Below, piece after piece: positions 41,127 to 49,159 of a stretch of DNA of 57,733 nucleotides. The stretch spans positions 1-57,733 of the forward strand of contig CAZGRE010000003.1 in the NCBI GenBank assembly GCA_964528085.1. Direction: 5' to 3'. Under the pieces are notes generated by a model. It was not told where the DNA came from and made no database searches. It saw only the letters and a list, made by a program, of their open reading frames with translations. This DNA comes from B2-G16 sp964528085 (GTDB taxonomy: Bacteria; Bipolaricaulota; Bipolaricaulia; UBA7950; UBA9294). The translations under genes were made by a program, and so were the position numbers. Within the stretch, counting starts at the first letter, position 1; each line of letters begins with the position of its first letter.

Positions 41127-42289
41127 GCGATCTTAAAGGACGTGTCTGCGAAGCGGTCGACCGGCTGGAGGAGAAGCTCCGCGGGGTGAGCAGGTTCATA
41201 TACGAGAACCCGGAGCTGAAGTTCGAGGAGGTCCGGGCGGCGAAGCTCCTCGCCGATGAGCTCGCTGCCGCCGGGTTCGATGTGAGGCTCGGGGCCGCCG
41301 GCCTCGATACGGCGATAGTCGCCACGCATCCTGAGGTGAGCGACGGCCCGACGGTGGCGATCATCGGCGAGTACGACGCCCTCCCCGGGATCGGCCACGC
41401 CTGCGGTCACAACCTGATCGCCGCCGCCGGCCTCGGGGCCGCCCTCGCCGTCGGTACGGTGAAGGGGGATCTCCCCGGGAGGCTCGTCTTCTTCGGGACC
41501 CCGGGTGAGGAAGGGGGAGGGGGGAAGGTGATCATGGCCGAGGCCGGCCTGTTCGACGGGGTCGACGCGGCGATGATGTTCCACCCCGCCTCCCACACCG
41601 TCGTCGATTGGGGGAGCCTCGCGATCACCGAGGTAAACATCGAGTTCTCCGGGAAGGCGGCGCATGCATCAGGCTCCCCTGAGAAGGGGATAAACGCCCT
41701 CGATGCGGTGATCCAGACGTTCAATTCGCTGAACGCCCTCCGCCAGCACATAAAGGACGGCTCGCGGATCCATGGGGTGATCACCGACGGGGGAGCGAAG
41801 CCGAACATCGTCCCGGAGCATGCCTCAGCCAATTTCTATGTCCGCGCCGAGGAGAACGACTATCGCGACGAGCTCCTGGAGAAGCTCCGTGCGTGTGCAG
41901 AAGGGGCGGCCCTCGCCACCGGGGCGCGCCTCAAGTTCGAGCTCGTCGGCCACTCGTACAAGGCGATGAAGCCGAACCGTATCCTCGGGGATGCATTCGT
42001 CAGGAATCTTGCTTCCCTCGGCTGGGGTCTGAATCCGCCGAAGGATAGATCGATGGGGTCGACCGACATGGGGGACGTCTCCCAGCTCGTCCCGTCGATC
42101 CACGCCTACCTCCAGATCTGCCCTGAGGACGTCGCCGGACACTCGCGGGAGTTCGCTGCTGCAGCCGGTTCGGAGGAGGGGGCGCGTGCGATGCTGGCCG
42201 CGGCGAAGGGACTCGCCATGACCGCGGTCGACGTGCTAAGCGACCCGAGGATGAGCGAGCTGATGTGGGAGGAGTTCAAAGGCGGCTAG
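41123..42289 (+). CDS. M20 family amidohydrolase (aminoacylase / AbgB-like)
   Basis: This 388-residue metallopeptidase-fold enzyme starts at ATG 41123 in the racemase stop (ATGA). It has the metal-site motifs IGEYDALPGIGHACGHNLIAAAGLGAA, FGTPGEEGGGGK and the dimerisation-domain segment FSGKAAHASGSPEKGINALDAVI, with GSTDMGDVSQ near the C-terminus. Relatives cleave N-acyl amino acids, p-aminobenzoyl-glutamate or dipeptides. Coupling to a racemase suggests release of an amino acid that is then racemised (inference). Confidence 0.92.
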   Translation: MSDLKGRVCEAVDRLEEKLRGVSRFIYENPELKFEEVRAAKLLADELAAAGFDVRLGAAGLDTAIVATHPEVSDGPTVAIIGEYDALPGIGHACGHNLIAAAGLGAALAVGTVKGDLPGRLVFFGTPGEEGGGGKVIMAEAGLFDGVDAAMMFHPASHTVVDWGSLAITEVNIEFSGKAAHASGSPEKGINALDAVIQTFNSLNALRQHIKDGSRIHGVITDGGAKPNIVPEHASANFYVRAEENDYRDELLEKLRACAEGAALATGARLKFELVGHSYKAMKPNRILGDAFVRNLASLGWGLNPPKDRSMGSTDMGDVSQLVPSIHAYLQICPEDVAGHSREFAAAAGSEEGARAMLAAAKGLAMTAVDVLSDPRMSELMWEEFKGG

Positions 42290-42498
42290 GGGACCGGATC
42301 GTACCCGCCGGGGTTGAACGGATGGCATCTTAGGATCCGCTTGATCGCGAGCCACCCGCCGGAGAGGACCCCGTGCTTCTTCAGCGCCACGATCGCGTAC
42401 TCGGAGCACGTCGGGTAGAACCGGCAGTGATGCGGAAGGAGCGGCGAGATGACCCGCCGGTAGACGACGATCGGCCCGATCAGAATCCTCCTTAGCAT
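42286..42498 (-). CDS. yidD: Membrane protein insertion efficiency factor YidD
   Basis: This 70-residue protein matches the family along its whole length: LIGPIVVYRRVISPLLPHHCRFYPTCSEYAIVALKKHG, with the conserved CRFYPTCSEYA block, and RILRCHPFNPGGYDPVP at the C-terminus. It usually lies between rnpA and yidC; here it is solitary. The ATG follows its -10 box by exactly six bases, implying a leaderless mRNA. Its stop shares CTAG with the convergent amidohydrolase. Confidence 0.95.
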   Translation of the reverse strand: MLRRILIGPIVVYRRVISPLLPHHCRFYPTCSEYAIVALKKHGVLSGGWLAIKRILRCHPFNPGGYDPVP

Positions 42499-42504
42499 AA
42501 GGCG

Positions 42505-42533
42505 ATTCTATCCCCTTCCCACCCCCTTGACAA
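42505..42533 (-). promoter_or_regulatory. Promoter giving a leaderless yidD mRNA
   Basis: On the minus strand TTGTCA (42528-42533), a 17-bp spacer and TAGAAT (42505-42510) are followed by exactly six bases and the yidD ATG (42498). Its -35 box overlaps the -35 box of the divergent hsp20 promoter. Confidence 0.75.
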
Positions 42534-42555
42534 AAAAGAGGGCGATCGCTATACT
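42527..42555 (+). promoter_or_regulatory. Sigma-70 promoter of hsp20
   Basis: TTGACA (42527-42532), a 17-bp spacer and TATACT (42550-42555) form a near-consensus promoter. The expected start near 42562 lies inside the CIRCE-like operator. Confidence 0.88.
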
Positions 42556-42559
42556 TCAG

Positions 42560-42586
42560 TTAGCAGTCAAAGGGTGAGACTGCTAA
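42560..42586 (+). promoter_or_regulatory. Variant CIRCE operator (HrcA site)
   Basis: TTAGCAGTC-N9-GACTGCTAA is a perfect 9-bp inverted repeat with the exact 9-bp spacer of CIRCE. The consensus is TTAGCACTC-N9-GAGTGCTAA, so one position per arm is changed symmetrically. Its place at the hsp20 transcription start fits HrcA heat-shock repression. Confidence 0.85.
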
Positions 42587-42610
42587 TCTAAGGAAGAAGG
42601 AGGTGGAAAG

Positions 42611-43063
42611 ATGCTTAGGAGACTTCCTGATGTGCAGAGGGGACCGTTCCTTCTCGAGAGCGGGATTTCGCGGATGCTCGATGAGTTCTTCCGCGACTTC
42701 GACTGGCTCGGGTTCGACATCGCGCCGAGCTTCGGCCGGACGGACGTCTACGAGAAGGATCAGAACCTCGTGTTCGAGACCGAGCTTCCCGGGGTGAACA
42801 AGGACGAGATTCAGGTCAAGGTCGATGACGATCAGCTCGTCATCTCCGGGGAGGTGAAGCGGAGGGAGGAGATCGACCGGGAGAACTACTTCCGGATCGG
42901 TCGCCGCTACGGTCGATTCCAACGCTCCTTCCCTCTTCCGGCCGATATGGTGAAGAAGGACGGGATAAAGGCCCGCTTCGAGAACGGGATTCTGATTGTC
43001 ATGGTCCCGCTTATAGAATCGATCAAGAAGAAGGAGAAGCCGATCGAGGTGAAGGTCGAGTAG
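42611..43063 (+). CDS. hsp20: Small heat shock protein (Hsp20 / alpha-crystallin)
   Basis: This 150-residue ATP-independent chaperone holds unfolding proteins during stress. The alpha-crystallin domain runs from about residue 43: DVYEKDQNLVFETELPGVNKDEIQVKVDDDQLVISGEVKRR, and FERSF-like RFQRSFPLP with ARFENGILIVMVPL. The start ATG 42611 follows AAGGAGGTGG. A near-consensus promoter, a CIRCE-like operator and a strong terminator make it a self-contained heat-shock unit. Confidence 0.96.
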   Translation: MLRRLPDVQRGPFLLESGISRMLDEFFRDFDWLGFDIAPSFGRTDVYEKDQNLVFETELPGVNKDEIQVKVDDDQLVISGEVKRREEIDRENYFRIGRRYGRFQRSFPLPADMVKKDGIKARFENGILIVMVPLIESIKKKEKPIEVKVE

Positions 43064-43078
43064 AGGGCTTCTCCTTCG

Positions 43079-43104
43079 CCCCGGCGCTTTGCGCCGGGGT
43101 TTTT
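43079..43104 (+). terminator. Rho-independent terminator of hsp20
   Basis: CCCCGGCGC (43079-43087) pairs with GCGCCGGGG (43091-43099) around TTT, followed by TTTTT. It separates hsp20 from the convergent nadE gene. Confidence 0.92.
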
Positions 43105-44729
43105 CATTCTCGGTATCGATCGGTTATCGGGACCGCACGGCCGATCCCGAACGCCTTCGGAGAGACCTTGATCCCGGGCGGGAGCTGGCGGCGCTTGTAC
43201 TCGCTTCTGTAGTAGAGGCGGAGGGCCCGATCGACGAGCTCAGGACCGAACCCGCGGGAGACCAATCCCTCGCGCGATGCGTTCTCCTCGATCAAGGCGC
43301 GGAGGAGCGGATCGAGGAGATCGTAAGGGGGGAGATCGTCCTCGTCGCGCTGATCCGCCCGAAGCTCGGCCGACGGGGGCTTTTCGAAGACGCGCGGTGG
43401 GATCTGCTCCTTGAACCTCTCTGCGAGGAGGTAGACGTCCTCCTTGTACAGATCGGCGATCGGGGCGAGCCCCCCGACCGTATCCCCGTACAGGGTGTTG
43501 TAACCGACGGCGATCTCGGACTTGTTCCCGCCGGAGAGGACGATGGCCCCCTTCGCGTTGGCGAACGCCATCAGGATGGTGGCGCGTATCCGCGGCTGTA
43601 GGTTCTCATCGACTATCCCCTCAGCCGGCATCGGGAGGGCCGCCCGCGTCTCCCGGTGGATCCCCTCGATCGGGATCTCGATGTAGTCTATCTCGAGCCG
43701 GCGTGCGATCTCTTCTGCATCCTCCCGGCTCTCTTCGGATGAGAACTCGCTTCTCAGGAAGACCCCCGTCACCCCCTCCGCCCCGATCGCCGCCGCTGCG
43801 AGACAGGCGACGAGGGCGGAGTCGATCCCCCCCGACAGCCCGACGATCGCGCGAGAGAACCCGTTCTTCCTCAGGTAATCGCGGATCCCGGTGACGATCG
43901 CCCCCTCGATCTGGCCGATCTCCACCTCCTCTTCTCCCTCTATCGGACGGAGGGATTCGAGATCGAATGTGAACAGGCCCTCCTCGAATCGAGGTCCTTG
44001 GAAGAGGAGTCTCCCCTCCCGATCGACGACGAAGCTCCCCCCGTCGAACACGATCTCATCCTGCCCGCCGACGAGGTTTACGTAGATGATCCCGACATCG
44101 TTCTCCCTCGCCCGCTCGCTCGCCAGCCGGCGGCGGATCCCCGGCTTCCCACGATAGAACGGTGAGGCAGAGATGTTGACGATCCATTCGGCCCCGAGGC
44201 TCGCCTGTACCTCGGTCGGCCCTCCGTCGACCCAGATGTCCTCGCAGACGTTTATCCCGAGCCGGATCCCTCCGATCTCCTCCACCCCGGTCCCAGGGCC
44301 GGGAGTGAAATAGCGCTTCTCGTTGTAGACGTCGTAGGAGGGGATGTGCATCTTCTCGAACCTTCCCTTGATCTTTCCATCCTCGATCAGGTAGGCGATG
44401 TTGTAGAGGGCTCCCCCACCCCCGTCGCTCAGCGACGAGAGGTCGAAGCGGTTCGCCGCCTCCGTGCGCGGGCCGGAGCCGATCGATCCGAGGATGACTG
44501 CTATCCCCTCTGTGGCGCTGCGGATCCGCTCGATCGCCTCCTCGCAGGATGCGACGAACCCCGGCCTCCAGACGATGTCGAGCGGGATGTATCCGGGGAT
44601 CGCAAGCTCGGGGAAGACGACGAGTTCGCACCCCTCCTTCCTCCCTTCGGCGATCAGCTCGAGGATCGTTTCGGTGTTTCCGCCGATATCCCCGACGCAG
44701 GGGTTGATTTGCCCGATCCCAACGCGCAT
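43104..44729 (-). CDS. nadE: NAD+ synthase, glutamine-dependent
   Basis: This 541-residue two-domain enzyme makes NAD from deamido-NAD, ATP and glutamine. The N-terminal nitrilase-type glutaminase has ELVVFPELAIPGY (Glu), FEKMHIPSYDVYNEKRYF (Lys) and LGINVCEDIWVDG (Cys). The synthetase domain has the P-loop AIVGLSGGIDSALVACLA and ALPMPAEGIVD. The C-terminus has KRRQLPPGIKVSPKAFG. ATG 44729 lies exactly six bases after TATAAT, with no Shine-Dalgarno sequence. Confidence 0.96.
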   Translation of the reverse strand: MRVGIGQINPCVGDIGGNTETILELIAEGRKEGCELVVFPELAIPGYIPLDIVWRPGFVASCEEAIERIRSATEGIAVILGSIGSGPRTEAANRFDLSSLSDGGGGALYNIAYLIEDGKIKGRFEKMHIPSYDVYNEKRYFTPGPGTGVEEIGGIRLGINVCEDIWVDGGPTEVQASLGAEWIVNISASPFYRGKPGIRRRLASERARENDVGIIYVNLVGGQDEIVFDGGSFVVDREGRLLFQGPRFEEGLFTFDLESLRPIEGEEEVEIGQIEGAIVTGIRDYLRKNGFSRAIVGLSGGIDSALVACLAAAAIGAEGVTGVFLRSEFSSEESREDAEEIARRLEIDYIEIPIEGIHRETRAALPMPAEGIVDENLQPRIRATILMAFANAKGAIVLSGGNKSEIAVGYNTLYGDTVGGLAPIADLYKEDVYLLAERFKEQIPPRVFEKPPSAELRADQRDEDDLPPYDLLDPLLRALIEENASREGLVSRGFGPELVDRALRLYYRSEYKRRQLPPGIKVSPKAFGIGRAVPITDRYRE

Positions 44730-44735
44730 GGATCG

Positions 44736-44764
44736 ATTATAGGATCAGCCTCTGAATCGATCCA
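44736..44764 (-). promoter_or_regulatory. Promoter giving a leaderless nadE mRNA
   Basis: On the minus strand TGGATC (44759-44764), a 17-bp spacer and TATAAT (44736-44741) are followed by six bases and ATG 44729. The nearest upstream gene is rluB, whose stop is at 44745, inside this promoter. Confidence 0.65.
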
Positions 44765-45512
44765 GCCGCTCGTTGACGATGGCAAGGACCTTCTTTGTGT
44801 CCTCCTCGGAGAGGCGGGAGAACTCCCCTGGCTTCAGGTCCCCCAGCGTAATCGGCCCGATCGCGACGCGAAGGAGCCTTTTGACCTCGAGGGAGAAGTG
44901 GGAGAAGAGCCGCTTGATCTCGTGCTTCTTCCCCTCGGCCAACGTCACCTCGACGTATCCCCCTTTGGTCTCGGCCGAGATCGCACGCAAGCTGTCGCCG
45001 TCATCGACGATCCCGCGGCGCATTTCAGCGAGGATCGCGTTCAGCCTCCCCCGCGGCGGGAGGGTTCTCACCCAGACGCGGTAGACCTTCTTCACCCCGT
45101 AACGGGGATGGGTGAAGGCGTGGACGACATCACCGGCGTTCGTGAGGAGGAGGAGGCCCTCTGCGTCCTGGTCGAGCCGACCGACCCAGGTGTAGCCGAT
45201 GAACCCTTCGGTCCTAAGGACCCTCCCGACGGTGTTCCCGTAGAACGGGTCGTCGTGGCTGCACAAGACGCCGCGCGGCTTGTAGTACCGGTAGATGCGC
45301 TCTTCCGGCTCGAAGAGCGACAGCGGGTGCCCCCGGAGGGTGAGAAGGCGGATCCTTTCCGGATCGACCATGAGGAACGCGTCGGTTGCCACCTCTCCGT
45401 CGATTGAGACCTCGCCTTCTGCGATCAGCTCTTGCGCCTTGCGCCGCGAGATCCCGGCCTGCCGCTGGATCAACTGGAGGAGCTTCCTCGGCCTGCCATT
45501 TTTTCTCTCCAT
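44745..45512 (-). CDS. Ribosomal large-subunit pseudouridine synthase (RluB/RsuA family)
   Basis: This 255-residue enzyme isomerises uridine in rRNA. ATG 45512 is chosen because the S4 RNA-binding domain begins right there (LLQLIQRQAGISRRKAQELIAEGEVSIDG); the open frame further upstream is not family-like. The catalytic domain has YYKPRGVLCSHDDP and the Asp motif GRLDQDAEGLLLLTNAGDV, then EGKKHEIKRLF. A TTGCAC-N17-TATCCC promoter ends nine bases before the ATG, so the leader is only a few bases. Confidence 0.92.
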   Translation of the reverse strand: MERKNGRPRKLLQLIQRQAGISRRKAQELIAEGEVSIDGEVATDAFLMVDPERIRLLTLRGHPLSLFEPEERIYRYYKPRGVLCSHDDPFYGNTVGRVLRTEGFIGYTWVGRLDQDAEGLLLLTNAGDVVHAFTHPRYGVKKVYRVWVRTLPPRGRLNAILAEMRRGIVDDGDSLRAISAETKGGYVEVTLAEGKKHEIKRLFSHFSLEVKRLLRVAIGPITLGDLKPGEFSRLSEEDTKKVLAIVNERLDRFRG

Positions 45513-45521
45513 CGCTTCGTA

Positions 45522-45550
45522 GGGATAACGGCTGACGCGGTCGAGTGCAA
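45522..45550 (-). promoter_or_regulatory. Candidate promoter of the pseudouridine synthase gene
   Basis: On the minus strand TTGCAC (45545-45550), 17 bp and TATCCC (45522-45527), nine bases before ATG 45512. The -10 match is weak. Confidence 0.4.
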
Positions 45551-45617
45551 GCCGGCCGATTTTTTTCGCGTGCAACTCTTCGGGATAATGTGCAATCTGC
45601 GCCGGCGAAAGGAGACC

Positions 45618-46778
45618 ATGGATTTCAGAGTCGATCGGATTGAGCTGGGAGACCGCGCCCTGCGCGCGTTCGTCGAGGTCCCGTGGGTTCTTCACCGCGG
45701 CGATCTTCACTGGACCCCGCCGCTCCGCGCCGAGCTCCTCGGAAGCCGCCTGTTCGGGGTGACCGGGCTTTTAACGAGAAAGCACCCGTATCACGACACC
45801 GCCGACGTCACCCACTTCATTGCGCGGGATGGCCGTCGCCTCCTCGGGCGGGTCTCGGCTGCGATCAATCAGCGGTTCAACGACTACTGGGGGGAGAAGA
45901 TCGGTTTTTTCGGGTTCTTCGAGACCGCCGACGACTACGCGGTCGCCTCCTCCCTCCTCGACCGGGCGAGCGATTGGCTCGCTTCTCACGGCGCGGAGAA
46001 GATGCGCGGCCCAGGAGGATACTCGACCGCCACCCATGAGGCGTATCAAGGGGTCCTGATCGATGGGTTCGACTCTCCTCCGACTGTCGAGCTGACGCAC
46101 AACCCTCCCTACTACGGCGAGTTCCTCGAGCGCTACGGATTGAGGAAGGTGAAGGACTATCATGCCTACCGGGTCGAGATCCCCGATCGGCCGAGCGAGC
46201 GGCTCCGCCGGGTCGCTTCCCTCGTCCGGGCCCGCCGGCCGATCGAGACGAGGCCGATCGATCTTAGAAGGCTCCGCTCCGAGGTCGATCTGATCGTTTC
46301 GATCTACAACGATGCGTGGTCGAGGAACTGGGGCTTCCTCCCGCTGACCGAAGCCGAGGCCGAGGCTATGGCCGCGAGCCTGAAGCTCGTTGCCGATCCC
46401 GGGCTGATCCGCTTCGCCTATATCGCCGGCGAGCCGGCCGCCGTCCTCGGTGCCCTCCCCGATCCGAACGTCCCACTCGCCCCGCGGTGGAACAGGTTCA
46501 AGGACAGCGATCCCATCCGGATACTCCGCCTCCTCCGAACCCGGAGGAGGATCCCCCGCACCCGCTTGATGTTCTTCGGGATCCGCCCTCGGTTCCGGAA
46601 GCTCGGGATCGACGCCGTCTTGTACCTTGAGGTGATGGAGCACGCGATCCGGCGTGGGTATACGACATGCGAGCCCTCCCTTCTCCTCGAGGAGAACGCG
46701 CTGATCCTACGCGGGTCCGAGTCGATGGGAGGGGTCCGTTACAAGACGTGGCGGATATACGAGATGCCACTCGCATAA
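45618..46778 (+). CDS. GNAT-like acetyltransferase family hypothetical protein
   Basis: This 386-residue protein starts at ATG 45618 with AAAGGAGACC upstream. The N-terminal part (FVEVPWVLHRGDLHWTPPLRAELLG, then TADVTHFIARDGRRLLGRVSAAINQRFNDYWGEKIGFFGFFE) and the segment MRGPGGYSTATHEAYQGVLIDGFDSPPTVELTHNPPYYGEFLERYGLRKVKDYHAY recur in conserved proteins annotated as GNAT-superfamily. The C-terminal half (IYNDAWSRNWGFLPLTEAEAEAMA) looks like a second degenerate GNAT domain. The acceptor is unknown. It is divergent from rluB. Confidence 0.75.
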   Translation: MDFRVDRIELGDRALRAFVEVPWVLHRGDLHWTPPLRAELLGSRLFGVTGLLTRKHPYHDTADVTHFIARDGRRLLGRVSAAINQRFNDYWGEKIGFFGFFETADDYAVASSLLDRASDWLASHGAEKMRGPGGYSTATHEAYQGVLIDGFDSPPTVELTHNPPYYGEFLERYGLRKVKDYHAYRVEIPDRPSERLRRVASLVRARRPIETRPIDLRRLRSEVDLIVSIYNDAWSRNWGFLPLTEAEAEAMAASLKLVADPGLIRFAYIAGEPAAVLGALPDPNVPLAPRWNRFKDSDPIRILRLLRTRRRIPRTRLMFFGIRPRFRKLGIDAVLYLEVMEHAIRRGYTTCEPSLLLEENALILRGSESMGGVRYKTWRIYEMPLA

Positions 46779-46807
46779 AAAAAGGGCCCGGCTTGAACGC
46801 CGGGCCC
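46777..46807 (-). terminator. Rho-independent terminator of the DUF4384 gene
   Basis: Read on the minus strand, GGGCCCGGC (46799-46807) pairs with GCCGGGCCC (46784-46792) around six bases and is followed by seven T (46777-46783). On the plus strand no T-run follows. Confidence 0.9.
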
Positions 46808-46844
46808 AGGGCGCAGGCCGAGGAGGCAGACGCCCGTAAGATCG

Positions 46845-47588
46845 TTAACCTCCGGTCCCGAAGTGGATCGTGATCCTCAGGTGCCACTTAAGGTCAGGGC
46901 CGAAGTACCAGTACCATCCGCTCGGCGGGGTGCCGAAGTGCCATTCACCGTCCGCCCAGTACCAGCACGCCCCCGGATACCCATAGAACGGAGGGTAAAA
47001 CGGTGGGTAATAGTAGTAGGAAGGGGGCGTGTAACCGTATTCGTACCCGGCGACGATCGTGAACGAGGTCCAGGCGCTCGCCCAGTCAGGCTCGGGGACG
47101 ATCCCCATTATGTGCCCTTGGATCTCCCCTGATGCGGAACCCGGATCCGATCCGACCATCGGGAACGGCTCGCCGAAGTAGGGCGGCGCCAGGCCGAGGG
47201 AGACCGGGCTAGCGAAGATCTGGAGGTACTCGGTCCCGGTCGGTGGGGCGACCGTGAACTTGTACATCCCGTCGGGGAGGGTGTGAACCCCGGCGGAGAC
47301 AAAGTTGTTCTGGGAGTAGGCGTTCGGGAAGATCAGCCTTACGATCCCGTCCGGCTGGATGTCGTAGATGTAGATGTACGCCGGCTGGGAGACGTGGAAG
47401 GTTATCGTCACGTTCTCGCCGATCATGTAGCTCGTCTTGTCGGTCCAGATGCTGACCGACAGGGACGGAGGGTTCGGCCCGGGGATGACCCCGAGCGGGG
47501 CCGGTGTGCCGTCGGCGAGGGCGATCGCTCCGAGGGCGAGGCTTCCAACTAACAGGAGGATTGCGGTCCTTGCGAGTCTGCGTTTCAT
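46845..47588 (-). CDS. Exported DUF4384 domain protein with aromatic-rich tail
   Basis: This 247-residue protein starts at ATG 47588 behind GAGGTGATCG. A signal peptide (to about residue 25) precedes a DUF4384 domain: SIWTDKTSYMIGENVTITFHVSQPAYIYIYDIQPDGIVRLIFPNAY, QNNFVSAGVHTLPDG and a C-terminal strand. The last ~70 residues are remarkable: runs of Tyr, Pro and Trp (PPSYYYYPPFYPPFYGYPG and GWYWYFGPDLKWHLRI). DUF4384 proteins are exported beta-sandwiches of unknown function. The tail may bind glycans or the cell surface (inference). A strong terminator follows. Confidence 0.82.
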   Translation of the reverse strand: MKRRLARTAILLLVGSLALGAIALADGTPAPLGVIPGPNPPSLSVSIWTDKTSYMIGENVTITFHVSQPAYIYIYDIQPDGIVRLIFPNAYSQNNFVSAGVHTLPDGMYKFTVAPPTGTEYLQIFASPVSLGLAPPYFGEPFPMVGSDPGSASGEIQGHIMGIVPEPDWASAWTSFTIVAGYEYGYTPPSYYYYPPFYPPFYGYPGACWYWADGEWHFGTPPSGWYWYFGPDLKWHLRITIHFGTGG

Positions 47589-47631
47589 TTCGATCACCTC
47601 GCGCAATCTACACCCGTTGGGAGGGGTTGTT

Positions 47632-48462
47632 TCAGGCGTAAGGCGATCCGTTTCTGCCGATCTTCCTCACGACGATGTGGAGGTGCTCGGTGCAATCCCG
47701 GAACGGCGGGGAGGTCGATGTCGCGACGACCAGCCGGAGGATGTTCTCATACGCGGTTCGGTCCAGGCTCGCTATCTCCTCGACCTCGTCGAGCATCCCG
47801 GCGGCGAACCCCTCGACCCCGGCCCGCGCCTCGATGGCGAACCCCGCCGCCCTCAGCTCCCCGATCGCGTGCGGTGGGGTGAGAAACGCCGCTTCGGTGA
47901 ACGCCTCCTGCTCACCGACCTGAACGCAGGTGGAGAGGAGGGATGCGACCCGTTCGTACTCTGCGTACTCCCCTGGGAACTCGGTGAGGCCGGAGCGGAG
48001 GATCCCCCACGGGTTTATGAATCCGACGATCGCCGGGGCTCCCGGCTTGAGGATCCGGTGAAGCTCGGCGAGGGCCGCGCTCCTCCCCTCCTCCCCGACG
48101 ATGTGGTACATCGGACCGAGGATCAGCCCGGCATCGAACGAGGAATCATCGATCACGGAGAGATCCCTGGCATCCGCGCATATCAGCTTCGCTTCCAGAT
48201 TCAGTTCGGCGAGCCTCTCCCCTGCGAATCCGATTGCCTTCGGTGATATATCGACGAGGGTGACCTTGTAGCCGCGGCTCGCAAGCTCGATCGCATAGCG
48301 CCCCGGCCCGCCCCCGATATCGATGATCTCTCCGCTTGCAGGGAAGAACCCATCGACCAGGCTCAGGGTGCTCGCAAGCTCGAAGCGGCGGTACGGGTTA
48401 TCGAGCCGTTCCCACTCCCTTTTCACGGATTCGTCGTAGTAGCGTCGGACGACATCGCTCAT
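47632..48462 (-). CDS. Class I SAM-dependent methyltransferase
   Basis: This 276-residue protein contains the SAM motifs: motif I IIDIGGGPGRYAIELASRGYKVTLVDISPKAIGFA (residues ~42-75), LICADARDL and SFDAGLILGPMYHI. The C-terminal third is a substrate-side region. ATG 48462 lies four bases after a TAGAAT box, so the leader would be very short; no Shine-Dalgarno sequence is visible. The methyl acceptor is unknown. It is divergent from coaE. Confidence 0.88.
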   Translation of the reverse strand: MSDVVRRYYDESVKREWERLDNPYRRFELASTLSLVDGFFPASGEIIDIGGGPGRYAIELASRGYKVTLVDISPKAIGFAGERLAELNLEAKLICADARDLSVIDDSSFDAGLILGPMYHIVGEEGRSAALAELHRILKPGAPAIVGFINPWGILRSGLTEFPGEYAEYERVASLLSTCVQVGEQEAFTEAAFLTPPHAIGELRAAGFAIEARAGVEGFAAGMLDEVEEIASLDRTAYENILRLVVATSTSPPFRDCTEHLHIVVRKIGRNGSPYA

Positions 48463-48541
48463 ATCAATTCTAGCGTAGGGGATCGTCCCTTCACGGGCAA
48501 CCTTGCCCGGGGAGGGGATCCGGTATACCGTCTGTTGGACG

Positions 48542-49114
48542 ATGAAGGTGATCGGGCTTGCGGGAAGGCCGGGGAGCGGGAAGAGCGCCGTCGCACGAAG
48601 GCTGGCGGACCGCCCCGGCGTTAAGTGGATCGATCTCGACCGCCTCGCCTGGGAGGTCTATGCCCCGGGGACGGTCGCGTTCGAACGGCTGGTCGCGGCA
48701 TTCGGGGACGGGATCGTCGGCCCAGATGGTGCGATCGACCGCGCGCGGCTTGCGAAGGTGGTATTCTCCGACCCCGCCGCGCGCGAGCTCCTCGAGCGGA
48801 TCGTCCATCCGGAGATCGGAAAGCGGCTCTCTTCCCTGATAGAGGAGCACGAGAGACGCGGGACGGACCTCCTGATCGTCGAGGGAGCCCTCCTCACCTC
48901 ATCGCCGTACGTCGACCGTTCGGTGTACGATATCCTCATCTGGCTCGAGGCCCCGGAGGGTGTGAGGAGGAGGCGGCTGGAAGCGGCCGGACGGGAGGAT
49001 CAAATCTCCCGTGGAGAATGGATCGCTCCCTCCGACAATGCGATTGTGATCGACGCCAGCGGCCCGGTCGATCAGGTGGCGGCCCGGGTGTGGGAGAGGG
49101 TAGTCGATCCTTGA
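48542..49114 (+). CDS. coaE: Dephospho-CoA kinase
   Basis: This 190-residue enzyme performs the last step of CoA synthesis. ATG 48542 is chosen because the protein then begins MKVIGLAGRPGSGKSAVARRLA, the family P-loop; the frame is open back to 48503. Further motifs are WIDLDRLAWEVYAPGTVAFERLVAAFGDGIVGPDGAIDRARLAKVVFSDPAARELLERIVHP. The lid region, normally RQ-x-P-x-x-x-K, is shortened to GREDQISRGEWI. A TATACC box at 48524-48529 gives a leader of only about six bases. Confidence 0.92.
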   Translation: MKVIGLAGRPGSGKSAVARRLADRPGVKWIDLDRLAWEVYAPGTVAFERLVAAFGDGIVGPDGAIDRARLAKVVFSDPAARELLERIVHPEIGKRLSSLIEEHERRGTDLLIVEGALLTSSPYVDRSVYDILIWLEAPEGVRRRRLEAAGREDQISRGEWIAPSDNAIVIDASGPVDQVAARVWERVVDP

Positions 49115-49159
49115 TCATTCCCCTGTCCCTGCGGCGGTTTAGCACGATCCGCCCTCCAC

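Noticed and set aside
45513..45710. N-terminal extension of the pseudouridine synthase
   Set aside because: The extra 66 residues do not look like the family, overlap the divergent gene, and the S4 domain begins at ATG 45512.
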